NCBI RefSeq assembly: GCF_021462225.1
Contig: NC_061794.1
Coordinates: 39,494,914 to 39,558,913, forward strand
Source: Girardinichthys multiradiatus
Taxonomy: Eukaryota; Chordata; Actinopteri; Cyprinodontiformes; Goodeidae
Direction: 5' to 3'
DNA length: 64,000 nucleotides
The translations under genes were made by a program, and so were the position numbers. This document shows, piece by piece, positions 22,082 to 34,368 of this stretch. The notes below the pieces were generated by a model. It ran no database searches. It was not told the DNA's origin and saw nothing but the letters and a program-made list of their open reading frames with translations. How positions within the stretch are numbered: position 1 is the first letter of the stretch; every line of letters begins with the position of its first letter.

Positions 22082-23450
22082 CAATTCAATTCAAAGATAC
22101 TTTATTGATCCCAGAGGGGAAATTAGAATTCCAGTACAACCCATCCAGACACACAATGACACAAGACAAGGGGGACGGGTCACCGAGGCTTTGCTGCCCA
22201 CTCACAGGCGCTGTCCTTGCTAGATGAGAAAAGAGGCCACATTACTTAAGTAGAGGGGAAAAAATCATATTTCACACTTTATCCTTAGCAGGATACAGTT
22301 TGAGATTGCGAAAAACCTCAGCACAAAGAAGCAACACGTTGACAAAACAACATCATGCAGGGAACGGTGAAGGTGGTGTTTATCTTGAGCATGTGTGTGT
22401 GTGCAAGTGAGTGTGTGCAAAGTAAGTCCATGAAGCACTGTCACAGAGGCCATTGTCCTTGATGGTACGTTGGAATGTTCATCAACCGGCCACAAAGTTC
22501 TGAGCAGGTCCACAGATGTCCTCAGGGAAGGGAGGGGGGCAGAGGGAGCAGAGCGTCATGTTTACATAACTTCCAGGAGAAGTAGAAGATAACCAGCCAT
22601 CAAGGCCATGCAGGGGAGCCAGATTCAGAAAAACATCAATTATTTGGGTTAGGCTGACTCTTAATTTTCCGTCAGCCTTGAGAGTCTCGCTGGTGCTTCT
22701 CAAAGGCGAATCCAAACAGCCAAATTCCTGGTCTTTCTGCCAGATCTGAGCGAACAACTTTTTCCAAGATTTATCCCATTTCACCCCTGAGTCCAGGAAC
22801 CGCAACCTGCCTGCGATCCTGTGTAAGGATCATATCCAGTCTGTCATTCAGCTCACGTAACATCTCAGTCTGAGTGTTGATCATCCTGAAGATCCCATGA
22901 TGCCAGGCAGCCTTACAATGGCCAGAACAGCTGCTGATATTTTCCTAATTTCTCGATATGCCAGGTCACCGCCAACTCCAAAAAGTAGAAATCCTGATAT
23001 CAAACATCCAATTATATACACATCTTCAACATCCTCAACTGACATTTTCGACAAACGCACAATCCTCCACTTCTGCCAGGAGTCCATTGTGTATCCGGAG
23101 AAAAACGTCCCGTTTGGACAAGAGGGTTCCGCTTCACTGTCTTCTCGTCGAGAAAATTTGATCAATTGCATTGAGAGACCAGCTGACCAAACCCATAACT
23201 CAGAATTTTGGAAGATATGCAAAAAGAGGCTCCAAAAAGAAGACAAGACACAGAGCTGAAGCAGGGCAGATATGGGAGAGTGCGGGAGACAGAGAAAAGG
23301 TCATTTTTGCATGGAGTTACTGGATCAGTGTAGCGTGGCTTGCCAGCTTGCTTTAAAAGTGGCCTTCAGCTTGTTTGCTTCGTTTGGGTCTGGTGTCTCT
23401 CATCTTCCTCTCGGCAAAACTCCGTACATTCTCCATGAGGTTTAGCTGGC
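22082..23450 (-). mobile_element. Unidentified LINE-tailed repeat unit
   Basis: Read on the minus strand, this block of about 1.37 kb ends in 'ctgggatcaataaagtatct' plus TTGAATTGAATTG, a non-LTR retroposon tail. Upstream come a long 3' part and a reading frame with a membrane segment (22881-23246). Near the start, a 27-codon frame (MENVRSFAERKMRDTRPKRS...) precedes it. I recall similar sequence being repetitive in teleosts but cannot name the family. It lies in ormdl2 intron 1. Confidence 0.55.
22881..23246 (-). CDS. Repeat-borne small membrane-protein frame, function unknown
   Basis: 121 codons from the first Met, or about 68 from the more natural Met at 23087 (MDSWQKWRIVRLSKMS). It contains an acidic VEDVEDV stretch, then a hydrophobic segment (VYIIGCLISGFLLFGVGG) and a basic AYREIRKIS helix. 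After the stop, another frame continues as a heptad-like stretch (INTQTEMLRELNDRLDMI), suggesting that a longer single-pass membrane/coiled-coil protein has been frameshifted. No homologue recognised. It is treated as part of the repeat and probably decayed. Confidence 0.35.
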   Translation of the reverse strand: MSSFWSLFLHIFQNSELWVWSAGLSMQLIKFSRREDSEAEPSCPNGTFFSGYTMDSWQKWRIVRLSKMSVEDVEDVYIIGCLISGFLLFGVGGDLAYREIRKISAAVLAIVRLPGIMGSSG

Positions 23451-23822
23451 CAAAATAAATGAACTTTTTCATGATATTTCAGTTTATTGAGATACACCTG
23501 TCCTAACCAAACAATAAAGTAAAGAAGTAGCCTACTCATTAATTAATATTGTTATTGTTGTATTAGTTATGGTGGATTTAATCTGAATGTATTGAATTGA
23601 ATGGATTTATGTGTCTTTATGACGCTCAAATGATCTTCGAGGGAAGGTGATCCAGGGGGGAGTTCTGGTGTCTGCTGAGGTTGTCTAGCCAGCTAATTAG
23701 AATGCACATCCTACTAGGTGGACACCCTGGGCCGGATCTAGATTGATACAAAAACATAGAGTCTAACTGTTCTTCTAAAATCTACAGAGCACCATGACCT
23801 TTTTCATTTCCTTCCCTTCTAG

Positions 23823-26800
23823 ATGAATGTTGGCGTAGCTCACAGTGAGGTGAACCCCAACACGCGGGTGATGAACAGCAGGGGAATATGGCTCACCTAT
23901 CTTCTACTGACTGTGGTGCTGCACATTGTTCTGCTCAGCATTCCTTTCCTATCTGTGCCGCTCGTCTGGACCCTCACTAATGTCATCCACAACCTGGTCA
24001 GTGTGAAAGCTACTAAAACCTGGACACAGACAAAAAATGACAGAGTTAGGATTTGTTTCGTGTCCCAGATTTTTCACAGGTGACATGATCTGTTGATAGG
24101 TTGTCTGAATCTGAGACAGAAGAGCATTGTTCCAGCATTGTTGCAGTTGTTGTAGCCCTACCTCCCTGTGTTCAGCTTCTGTTACAATATGCTGACCTTA
24201 TACTAAACTTGTTCACATTTTGTCATGCTGCAAATTTTTATGTGTTTTATTTGGATTTAGTGGAATAAATCGAATTGTTTTCATTATTTTTTTACAAATA
24301 AAATCTGAAAGGTGTGGTATTCATTTTATTCAGCCCGATTGAGTCGATACTTTGAGGAAACACCTTACGTTGCAATTACAGCTGTGAGTCTAGTGTGTTG
24401 GGATGGTGTATTTAAGGTTTAGCACAGTGTAGGTTTCCCACCATACTAGTGTTTTACATGTAGGAAAAAGGTTCGGTTTTGGTCTTATCTAACGTGAGGA
24501 CCTTCTTCTTTATGTTTGCTGTGTCTCCTACATTGCTTGTGGCAAAGTGCAAACTGGACCTCCTTCAGCTTTCTTTCAACGACTTCCTTGCTACTTTTTC
24601 AAAGAGGCCCACCTGAGCTGTGGATCTCGGCAGCTCCTTTTGAGTGTCTCTTGGTGGCTTCTCCGATTAATTCTCTCTTTGCCCAGCCTGTCAGTGTAGG
24701 TGGATGGCCTTGTCCTGGTAGGATTGCAGTTGTGTGATGCGGTTTTCGTTTTCAGATGATGGTCGGAGCAGAGCTTTGTGAGATATTAGAAGGTTGTGAT
24801 ATTGTCTCAAACCCTAAAGTTGCTTCCCTGACCTCTCTGCTGTGTTCCTCGGTTTTCATGATGGCGTTTGTTCTCTAATTTTCTCTAACAAACCTCTGAA
24901 GCCTTCACAGAACAGCTGCAGTTATACTGAGATTAAATGAAATACAGGTGGACTCTAGTTTCTAATTAGGACTGTTGGACTTTATGTATGAGTGACTGAA
25001 TACAATTTTATGCTAAACCTTTCAGATTTGTATTTGTCAAGATATTGAAAGTTGTGTTTCATTTTCCCTCCATACAGACGCTGAACTTCTAAGTTGTTAC
25101 ATATGATAAAATATGAAATTGACACTTTCTTTTATTTTTTTTTATGTCTTCATAATATAGTATATATTTTACGTTAGTCTTGTCTGATTTGTTTACATTT
25201 GTATTTTCTCGGTTTCTTTTGGTTTTTCCAGCCCGCATTTAGTTTAGGTGCTTCCCTGTTGCTTTTGTTATTTGACATACATTCAGACCATCCGCCAGCA
25301 CAGGGTGATGCACCGGCAACCTTCTCACAACTCCAAACACAGACAAACAAATGAATAACCCCAGATGACTTGGACTATAATTCCTGGAATGTTTTATTAG
25401 AGATTGGTTTTTCAAAGAGATGTTTCGTTCTTTTCACAAAGGAGCATCTTTCCTGTCAAAATGAAAACATTTTAATTTAGTTTTTTTTTAAAAGAAAGTT
25501 GTTTTTACTTTGAGCAAATCTTGTGGATTTAAGAATTCAAGTCTTTCCCTTTTATGTACATTTAATATACAAAAAAGTATCTTATTTTATCTATAGTTTT
25601 TTTTCCAAAAAATATGTAACTATTTATTTATATTTCTACTATATAAACTGCATTTTAACAACACAATTGTATCCAGCCTATGACATATAATCATATATCT
25701 ATCATTAAGTGGGTTACATAGCGCTGACACCAGTCTCACTACATAACCCATAATGCACCCTGCTCTAGTTAAGGTTACTGTGTGTAGGAGAGTAATTTTA
25801 ACGACACTGTCAATGCTGCTCAAATGCTGGACAGGCTTGGTGGTACAAACCTGTTGGAGCAACTGTTCTCTGTGATGAAAATGAGCAACACAGCTGAGTT
25901 TCCTCGGCTCGGAGCTCCACACCAACCGTTAATTTACCTTTTTGTTGCCAAAATCGATGCTCCTCAGACTAAAGGGCATAAATGCAGAGGAAACGTTTTC
26001 CCTAGAAGAAGACAGTTTTTATTTTCAGGTCTTATCAGCTGTTTTCATATATTTTCCTTTTTGTTTAAATGTATTTTTGAAGTTAAATGGCCCATTAAAA
26101 CAGGACAATTTTACTTGTATTAATAAACATTATTCCTGTTTTGCCCAAGGCACGTGAAAATCTATTCAGTTTACTTATACAGCACCAATTGACAACAAAT
26201 GTTTACAACAAAAAGGTACATTTTATCTAAACATACAGACAGATTCCAAGTCAATTAAATGCGTTTCAATTTGATCCTAGTTATCTAACAGTTTAGTCAG
26301 GTTCTGTTTATTATTTATTAAAAGCCAGCAGATTGTATCAAGTCAGTGACTTGCAGCGTTCCCTCCTCCTGGATGATCATGGAGCCACAGTGGCCAGTCG
26401 CTTGCATCGTGTCCTTGACTTTATTTCAAATTTTGGCCGCCTCTGTGACTCAGTTCGGCTCCCCTGTTGTAGAGAAACTTACAATAGCAGAAATATGGTG
26501 CAGGTTAATAACATTGAAATTCCAGTTATTGTTCCCAGTTAATTAAATGAAATCAGCTTTTTGAACCAAACCCTCTTCTCAGTGATTCAGTAGTCAGACT
26601 GACCTTCTGTGGAGCTTCATTTTAAAAGAAAACTGTGCTTCTGACGTTTAATTGATGGTTGCTTGGCTGTGATCCTTTCTGCAGGCAATGTACCTGTTTC
26701 TACACACAGTGAAGGGTACACCCTTCGAAACTCCAGACCAAGGCAAAGCTCGTCTGCTCACACACTGGGAGCAGATGGACTATGGGGTCCAGTTCACTTC

Positions 26801-29800
26801 TTCACGCAAGTTCCTCACCATTTCACCAATTGTCCTGTGAGTATCCCTTGCTGACAACATGCAAATGTTTTCAGTTGTGCCACGCATGGTTTCATTTTCA
26901 TTACGATAACAGAGTCACACCTGTTGGTAAATATATCAATTGTTTCCTTGAATTAGATGTATTCCAGCAAAGGACAGCAGGTGTGCTAACTGATGGAAAT
27001 GTTCAGAATAAATTAATCTTGGTAAAGTTCTTCAATGCTGGGAACAATTTTGGGGAAAACCAAGAGCCCGCTTAAACAAAGATATCACTCTCCACAGTTA
27101 TGGTACTCTTGGTAAAACTGTGTAAAAAAAAAAAAGCCTTATGCCTGGTTCACAGGGCAGGATTTTTATGGCGAATTTTGACCCGATCTTTCCCTTCTGA
27201 TATGCACCGGTCATTAGGATGGTTCTTAAGATAATCATCTGAAATATTCCCGTTGTGTGTGGCGTGCTTTGCTTGCTGTGTGGCTGGACACCACACACTG
27301 TAAAACCGAACCTGTTATACCTACGGTTTTTTTATCCTCATGTGTGAGGTCTCTCAGGTTTTGTAAATCCTGCCATGTGAACCAGGCATTAGAATAAATT
27401 AAGCTTTTATTACAGAAGCATATTTAATGATGCTTTGTTTGCTATCTCTTGGTTTTATCATACACTGATTATTAAGCGGTGGATGTGTGAGAAACAGTTT
27501 GGTTTTTTACGGGATCCCTAAGAAAGTTAATTCATCAAAAAATCAAAAACCTTTAATTTCACTGGGTTAAAAAAAATCCTTGTAATTTGTTTGTTTTTTA
27601 CAACATTCCCAGTGGCATGATTACTGGCACCACTGCTGTTAATACTTTATACAACGCCTTTTAGTTATCAGGCTAACACTCAGCTGTGTCCAGGGTTGGA
27701 GCATACAGAGAGAGGAATCTTTGACCATCCCTCTAGGTCGTCCAGAGTCCTGTGTCCTCTCTTCCTTTCAGCTCACCCCACAGGGCTTCTTTGGGGATTT
27801 TGTCTTGATGGACATGGAGGACGGTTGATTTTGTGTCTGTTGAACCATTTCTGTGTTGGATCTTTATCTCGGTACAAGACCCAATCATGACCTGTTTCAG
27901 ATTACTGACAGCATCCACTAGATCTTTATTTAAAATCTCCTGATATTTCTAATATTTGACGATGCCATGCTCTCTAACAGGGTTCCTAAGGCCTTTAGAA
28001 GAGGAATAGTCCCAGAGCATTACAGATCCTCCACCATGCTTAACAGTAGGCATGAGGTGCATGTTAACCCTTAATTTCATGCCAAACCCACCTGGAGTGT
28101 TTGTTTTTAACCTTAAGCGCCATATTCAGATCACAGTTTCACAATAAACGTGTTTGAGACGCTAAAAGGAAAACTTTCATACAAAAGTCCCTTATTTACA
28201 TTACCATCAGAACCCTCAATTAAGTTGGTGAAGAAAACTGGTCTTTGACTTGCATTTTAATCTTATTTTGTAAAAGTGTACCGTTTTAGTAAACCGTAGT
28301 CCAAGTGTAGAGTGTTGATTTTTCTGTCACAACCTAATCAGCCGACCTGTAGACTATACCATGTAACAGTGTTCATACCCTTGAATGTTTCACATTTTGT
28401 CACATTACAACCACAAACATGACACACCCGACACAAAGGGATGCTTAACTGTGAAGGGGAAAAGATATCTATACAATTATTGTTAATTAAACTCTTGAGT
28501 CTGTCAGTTATTTGTATTCAACTACCCTTGGCTTGCAGTGTCAGCTTTGACTGCGAGAACAACTGCAGGTCTGGTGGAGTATGTCTCTACAATCTCTGAA
28601 CACTTGGAGGACTGGAGTTGGCCACCACTGATCTAAACCTTTCAATTCTTGCTCTCGTCGTATCTGTATGGTTGTTGTCCTGCTGGAGAAAAATAAAGGG
28701 GTAGGGCCTGTTTTTGAATGACTCACCAGGTTGAACTAACCTTTTTCCCCCCTTTAACCTCAATTGGGGGGACAGTGTATTTTTGTGAGGAAGAGGCAGC
28801 TGATAACAGATCATGCACACCTTTGGTTGGAGCTATTTTAAGAGAAAAAAACCTTACATGAGGAGTTGGGGGACATGAGCAATGAACCAAGCACAAAAAC
28901 ATTTAAGTCTCATCATCCTACAATCTGGGGAAAATTGGATCTACATATCTTGTTTCCTGCTCGCTAAGGGTAACAAATGAACCCTGTCCGATGGCTTTAT
29001 AACCTGTCATGAACTGAACATCATGAAGGCGCTGGATTTTATTTAGAAAATCAGAGTAAAGGGGTCTAACTACAAATGCACCCCACACTTTTAAATTTGG
29101 GGAGCTTACTCAGCCACAAGTGTGCCGAGTTACCTGCTCTACGCAGACTATATCACACACTCATCTGTCAGATGGGCAGAAAACAGGATGTGAATACTGC
29201 TAGTATCTCTGTAACATCACTATCACATTCAACCAGCTTACCGTATTGTAAGTCTGAAACAAGCTTCTTTTTCTTGTTTAAAATTTGTGCGGCACTAGTG
29301 GCCTTTATTTCACAGTATATAAACAGGAGATGGACAGAGAGAAGAGAGGAAGACATGCAACAAAGGTCCCAGGGTCATGGACTCGTAGTTTCTGTATATA
29401 GTGAGCACACTCCACGTCTACACACGTCAGGTTGATGTTTAAATTGATTGTTTCCCGTCCAAGCTGGCTGTTTGATTTAGAATAAAATGAAGTTTTCAGT
29501 TAATTGTAATACCATACGTTGCCATGCAAATGTATTCATACTTTAACTAATTGAACATCTCCGTATGTTCTTTAGGTTAGAACCACAAACTTCATCCCTA
29601 CTGTGATTATATGTGATAGACCAACAGAGAGTAGCAACTAAATTGTAAAGTGAAAGGAAAATTAAACATTTCAACTCTGATTAAGCAGAACCTTAATCAC
29701 AGAAGCAGCTAAGAAGCCCATATTTACTCTAGAGGAGCTGCAGAGATCCATTGCTTCGGTGGGAGAATCTATCAGCAGGACAACTAGTAGTTGTGCTCCT

Positions 29801-30767
29801 GGCCTTTATAGAGGAGTGGTAAAAAGAAAACCATAAAATGTCTCGTAAGCAAATTGCCACAAGCCTTGTACAGGCTAGGGGGCAAAGTAAACATGTGGAA
29901 AAGGTGCTCTGCATAGATGGGACCAAAACTATCCTTGCCCTGCATGTAAAACACCATTTGCTGTGGAAAACTAACACTACGCATCACCCTGTACACGCCT
30001 CCCAACAGAGAAAAAAGATGGTAGCGTCATGCCGTGGGGACATTTCTCTGCAAAGAGTGACGGAAAATGTGGGCAGAGCTGAGGAAAAAAAACAGGAAGA
30101 AAACCTCTTAGAGGCTGCAAAACACTTGAGACTGGGATAGACGTTCATCTTCCATCATGACAACCTTAAACAAACCGCCATATGTGTCAGAATGGCCTAG
30201 CCAAAGTCCAGTCCTGAATCCATTTTATAATTTGTGGCAAGACTAGAAATTTGCTGATTAATGGGGGAAAAAATAAAACACTCTAGACGTGGAAAGCCGT
30301 TAGAGACATATTCCAAAGGTCTTGCTGCTGCAATTGCAGCAAAAGGTTGTTTCATAAGATTTCAGGAGGGTGGGGGGCTAAAAACAAATACAGGCCACAC
30401 TTTTCAGATGTTTCTTTTATACGACTATGGCTAATTTTCCTTCCACTTCACAAAGATGCATTATGTTGTGTTGGTCTATGGCACAAAAAGCCAATAAAAT
30501 ACACTGACTTGAGTGGGCATAACATGACAAAATGTGGAGAAGTTCAAGGGGTATAAATATTGTTGCAAGCCGTTGTACATAAGCTCATTGGAGTTAAAAC
30601 CGTTTATTTCTGATGTTTGTTCTCTTTGCAGATACATTCTCGCCAGTTTCTACACAAAATACGATGCAACACATTTTTTCATCAACACGTGCTCCCTGCT
30701 GACAGTCCTCATCCCAAAGCTGCCTCAACTTCATGGAGTACGGATATTTGGCATCAACAAATACTGA
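23823..30767 (+). CDS. ormdl2: ORMDL sphingolipid biosynthesis regulator 2, three coding exons
   Basis: ER membrane protein that binds serine palmitoyltransferase and restrains sphingolipid synthesis when ceramide is high. Coding exons are 23823-23996, 26685-26836 and 30632-30767, giving 153 aa, the invariant ORMDL length. The N-terminus [20 protein letters not shown], the [20 protein letters not shown] loop and the C-terminus [11 protein letters not shown] are ORMDL hallmarks, and about four membrane segments are visible. The start Met is the first base after a splice acceptor. The family is certain. ORMDL2 rather than ORMDL1 or ORMDL3 is chosen from synteny with cd63/nemp1 and residues such as RGIWL and VIHNL, although several sites look ORMDL1/3-like. 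Intron 1 (2.7 kb) and intron 2 (3.8 kb) are packed with Tc1 fossils. Confidence 0.93.
24180..25080 (-). mobile_element. ormdl2: Decayed Tc1-like transposon in ormdl2 intron 1
   Basis: Shows the reverse-strand Tc1 order: an end block with 'cacattttgtcatgctgcaa', then 'aaggttcggttttggtctta', 'gacctccttcagctttcttt', 'gtcagtgtaggtggatggcc' and 'gattaaatgaaatacaggtg'. Coding frame is lost, with a large internal deletion. Confidence 0.7.
25100..26155. other. Intronic sequence of ormdl2, nothing recognised
   Basis: AT-rich intron DNA. Frames of up to about 100 codons on both strands lack similarity or splice context. Confidence 0.4.
26158..26420 (-). mobile_element. L2-type LINE 3' end, reverse orientation
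   Basis: Begins with 'cagtttacttatacagcacc', the reverse complement of the L2 tail, and includes 'ccctcctcctggatgatcat', the reverse of the landmark near 4690. Noncoding, in ormdl2 intron 1 just before coding exon 2. Confidence 0.65.
27142..27388. mobile_element. PIF/Harbinger-like MITE
   Basis: A 247-bp element with inverted ends TGCCTGGTTCACA-G/T-GGCAGGATTT at both sides, flanked by TTA (27139-27141 and 27389-27391), the 3-bp target duplication of PIF/Harbinger. It has no coding capacity. Lies in ormdl2 intron 2. Confidence 0.75.
27580..28340 (-). mobile_element. Decayed Tc1-like transposon (subfamily 2) in ormdl2 intron 2
   Basis: Plus-strand blocks 'gaggaatctttgaccatccc', 'agctcaccccacagggcttc', 'cagagcattacagatcctcc' and 'accatgcttaacagtaggca' match, in order, a teleost Tc1 subfamily in reverse orientation. 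No intact frame. Confidence 0.65.
28365..29110 (-). mobile_element. Decayed Tc1-like transposon in ormdl2 intron 2
   Basis: Starts with 'gtgttcatacccttgaatgt' and 'cacattttgtcacattacaa', keeps 'gttgttgtcctgctggagaa', and ends with 'aggggtctaactacaaatgc'. Internally deleted and frameless. Confidence 0.6.
29510..30585 (+). mobile_element. Decayed full-length Tc1-like transposon in ormdl2 intron 2
   Basis: Both end regions are present: 'ttgccatgcaaatgtattca' on the left, 'caaggggtataaatattgtt' on the right. The transposase-derived stretch runs on the plus strand and includes a Gln-Asp-Asn-type catalytic area ('catcatgacaacctt') and 'ccaaagtccagtcctgaatc'. Many stops. It ends about 45 bp before the ormdl2 coding exon 3 acceptor. 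Confidence 0.75.
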
Positions 30768-31138
30768 TGCATCCTAAAACTGGGACTTTATCCACCAAAA
30801 ATGGACTTCTGGTTCGTTGCTCCTGCTGAACTGTTTTCTGAGTAAAAGTTTGAGGAGAAGGGAGACAAACCTGCGAGGAGTCCTCTGCAGGTCACAGCCA
30901 GGAAAAAAAACTGAATGCACTGTTTCATTAAAGTAAATGTGTTCTGATACTAAAATAAGATCCACTGCTTGTGTTTTTTGAAGGTTTAAACTGCACTGGT
31001 TTTATTTTGTGATATTTGTTCACCATTTTAGAATTGTTTTGCACTGGCTGCAAATATGTAAAATTGAGTTTATTACCATAACTATAAACCAATCCGTTTT
31101 TTTTCTACTCAAATCCAGCCTGCATTTACATGCCTACA

Positions 31139-31144
31139 ATAAAT
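31139..31144 (+). terminator. ormdl2: Probable polyadenylation signal of ormdl2
   Basis: AATAAA about 370 bp after the ormdl2 stop. An ATTAAA-like sequence near 30927 is an alternative, earlier signal. Confidence 0.45.
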
Positions 31145-31149
31145 ATTTT

Positions 31150-32930
31150 ACCATGATATACAGAAGAAAGTAATCTGCATATTATTTCAGAACAAACCTG
31201 CTAGTTTAAAGACATGGCTGCTTATCTTGCAGAGTCCACCTGGTCCAGTTAAAAAACTGCTGAATCCTTGTGTCTAGATGTTTAAGGAATCCATTTGCCC
31301 CACGTAGGCCAGTTTTTGAGCCGTGGGGAAGTCCAGACGCTTTACATGAGGGGGCTGTCACAGGGTTCTCTATATCCAAGGGGTTCCCCCCCTTCTGCAT
31401 TCGATGGAGGTGTGTTTTGCATTGGAGTGAGGGTTTCCCTGTTTATCATGCGTGTTTCGGGGAAGTAGTTCAATGGAAATACAGCACAGCATGAATGTTG
31501 ACTATGTCAACCGGAGCCTGGGAAATACATGCAAATACAGTCGCTGTATCAGCTGTTTTAAACCTGTTGAGTAATTGTGTGTAATCATTTGCAGTGGTAT
31601 TATTGGGTTGTTCCCTGCCTTCAATCGCCGCCTGGACTCACACACACACACACACACACACAAAGAACGTATAGAAACCTGAGCTGGTATTCCCTCTGCA
31701 GCTGGCTGTAAATGTCAGTGTCCTGAAGATGTCAGATATGACCCACAGAAACTAGAGTGGGAGACTGAAAGAGAAAGGATAGATGTGAGGTTTTCCTTTT
31801 CAAACATAAACAGAGCTGCTCAATGACAGATAACACTATGTGGTCGAATAATCTGCTTTTTATTCCTGGCTCAGTTTCTGCTTTAAATGTATTAACAGCC
31901 TAGATTTAGCACTAGATTTAACAGGCTTCAGTGCTCAGTGACAGTCATCGGTTGAAAGTTTTGAAGCACAGAATTACATGGGAAGGCAAACAATGTTTCA
32001 GATAAAGCACAGATATGAAAAAGGTCAGACATTTCTGCTGAATCATCTTCAATCTTTTTGCAGATTATTGCGCGCAACGTTTTAAAAGATTACTGGAAAA
32101 CCATGAAAAGCCTAAATAAATACTTAAGAAATTAACACTCAGTCCTACTCATTACTCTCAATAACCGAGAACATTTAATACAGACATCAACACTGGCGTG
32201 AATTTTGTTTGAGGCTTTGATGCGTTTCGAATAGTTCATTTCATTCTGAGAGTAATGGCAACGTACAACATATCCATGGATCAATGGGAATAAAAGCAAA
32301 GAGTTGGATTACACATACAGACTGGCTCAAGGACACTGCTGGAACATTTTTTAATCAGAGTATAATATCAAATCAGTTAAACGTCTGGAATATTGATCTG
32401 GTCAGTTCAGTAGTAGAGGGGGGTGTTAAAGAAATTAACAACAGGTGCACTTGAGGAGCAACAAAGAGCCAATCCCTAAATCAGGAATGGTTTTGCAGGT
32501 GGAAGCCAGACATGTTTTCTCTCCTCGTTGTTTGGACTGACCAGGGTCGGTGCCACTACCGGTAGCATGAAAAGAATTTGGAGAATTTTGAATAGTGTTG
32601 TAAGACCTAGGTATCAGCATGCTAATTGTCCTGAAAACGTCTTCTTTAAGGGAGATACAACCTTGACTGATAAACAAAAGGTGTAAATGACTTTAATTCT
32701 GTTTTTGTAAATATAGGACCAGATCTGGCTACTTCTATCAAGACAATCGTAAAAGAGGTGGAAATGTGCAGGGTGGTAGTAAAATACTAGTCAATGTTTC
32801 TTGTTGATATAAGTGAAAACTAAAACATCTGTTGATGGTGATGGGATTGATTATAAAATATATATATATATGTATATACATATATATATATTGTCTGTAT
32901 TGTTAAACCATTTACTTACATCTGTAATTT
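31150..32930. other. Intergenic DNA between convergent ormdl2 and nemp1
   Basis: No gene recognised. It includes a (CA)n microsatellite at 31639-31662 and a TA-rich palindrome near 32858-32892. Moderately complex sequence at 31.2-31.7 kb is of unknown nature. Confidence 0.4.
31639..31662. repeat. (CA)n microsatellite
   Basis: Twelve CA dinucleotides in a row. Confidence 0.9.
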
Positions 32931-32939
32931 GTCCAGAGT

Positions 32940-33900
32940 GGCATATTTCTGGAAAAAATTAAATTATCAAAGGTAATTCCAATATTTAAAAATGGTGATA
33001 GAGTTTTGACAGCTTTCCCAGTTCCCAAGTGCTTGAAAAATGGTTTGTCCAGAAATTAGTTTTATTGAAAGCAATAAATTGCTGAGTGAAAGCCAGTATG
33101 GTTTTAGACGCCTTGCATTACTAGAATTAACTGAAGAAATTACAGCAGCAATAGAAAGGAAAAATGTACAGTGGAGATGTTTATTGATTTAAGGAAAGCA
33201 TCTGACACCATTGACCACACTCCAAACTGCAGGATTATGGGATAAGAGGGACAGTTATTTGACTAACAGGACACCATTTGTACAGTTAGACAATGAAAAG
33301 TCAGATCTTCTAAAAATTAAATGTGGAGTTCCACAAGGTTTCGTGTTGGGACCAAAGCTTTTTATTTTGTATATTAACATTTGTGAAGTGTCAAAAATAT
33401 TACAAATTATTCTGTTTGTAGATGATACCAATATATTTTGTTCTGGAAATGATTTAACTATCATATTATAATAGATCATAGAACATATGGTTTTTAAATT
33501 TCTAAACTTAAGTGGTTTATGGACAATACATTATTGATAAATTGGAATAAAACAATTTATAATTTAAGGGTAAGAGAAAAATAGGAGATTCTATTATAAT
33601 GTCCACAGATGATATTCAAGTTGAAAGAGTATAAGAAGTTAAAGTTTTAGGGGTTGTTTTGGATCATAAACTGAATTGGAAATATATAAAAATATACAAA
33701 ACAAAAACTAAAGTGTTTGACTTCTACATAAAGTAAAAACGTTTTACAGTTATGAATGCTCCAGATATTATATTATTCACAAAAAATTAAGAGTCTATGA
33801 ATATATTTAACCACTCAACCTTAGGCAACAAAATAATAGAAAACATGTATTTAAATTGCATAATCATTCTGCCCTGGATTTAAATCAATTATTAGAAACT
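32940..33900 (+). mobile_element. Decayed LINE reverse transcriptase fragment (L2/CR1 type)
   Basis: Plus-strand remnants in RT order: KVIPIFKNGD-like sequence near 32.98 kb, an SDTIDHT-type first Asp region near 33.2 kb, the QLDNEKSDLLKIKCGVPQG segment, VLGPKLFILYIN, a degraded FVDDTNIFCSG catalytic box, and GVVLDHKLNWK near 33.65 kb. Stops and frameshifts throughout. Confidence 0.7.
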
Positions 33901-34362
33901 CTCCAACTGTAGTGTGAGACTTGTGCCCATGAGCAACGTATGTAAACGTGAGCATAAAGCCGTTTGACCCAGACTGTGATGAGTGTAGTTGTAAAGAGGA
34001 AATGCTGCAGATTTGGGTTCTTCCTCTTTGGTTCTACTGGTTTGTGGTCATGCTACCAATACTAATACCTTGTTTAAGTGAACAAAGGTTTCAGCTGACT
34101 TAAGCTTTTTCATTACATCGATTCTCTTCAAGCATTCATGAGTAATAATCGCTGGATTGTGAAACATTATGCTGGGCATTTTTAGATACTTTATAAACAG
34201 ATGTGTGAATTCAGATTGATCTAGATTAATACATTTTATAAATAAATTATGGTTTGACGACACGATCTGAAACACAAAACAGAGTAAAATAGTATCATTT
34301 TAGGACAGGCTAAATGAGAAACAATTTCAGTGTAATGATGCCAATACACAAATATAGACATT

Positions 34363-34368
34363 TTTATT
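34363..34368 (-). terminator. nemp1: Possible polyadenylation signal of nemp1
   Basis: AATAAA on the minus strand about 500 bp past the nemp1 stop. Another lies near 34498. The choice is uncertain. Confidence 0.35.

Noticed and set aside
33211..33471. Possible host gene with a QLDNEKSDLLKIKCGVPQG motif
   Set aside because: The motif is the LINE reverse-transcriptase GVPQG/FADD region; flanking remnants are RT too.
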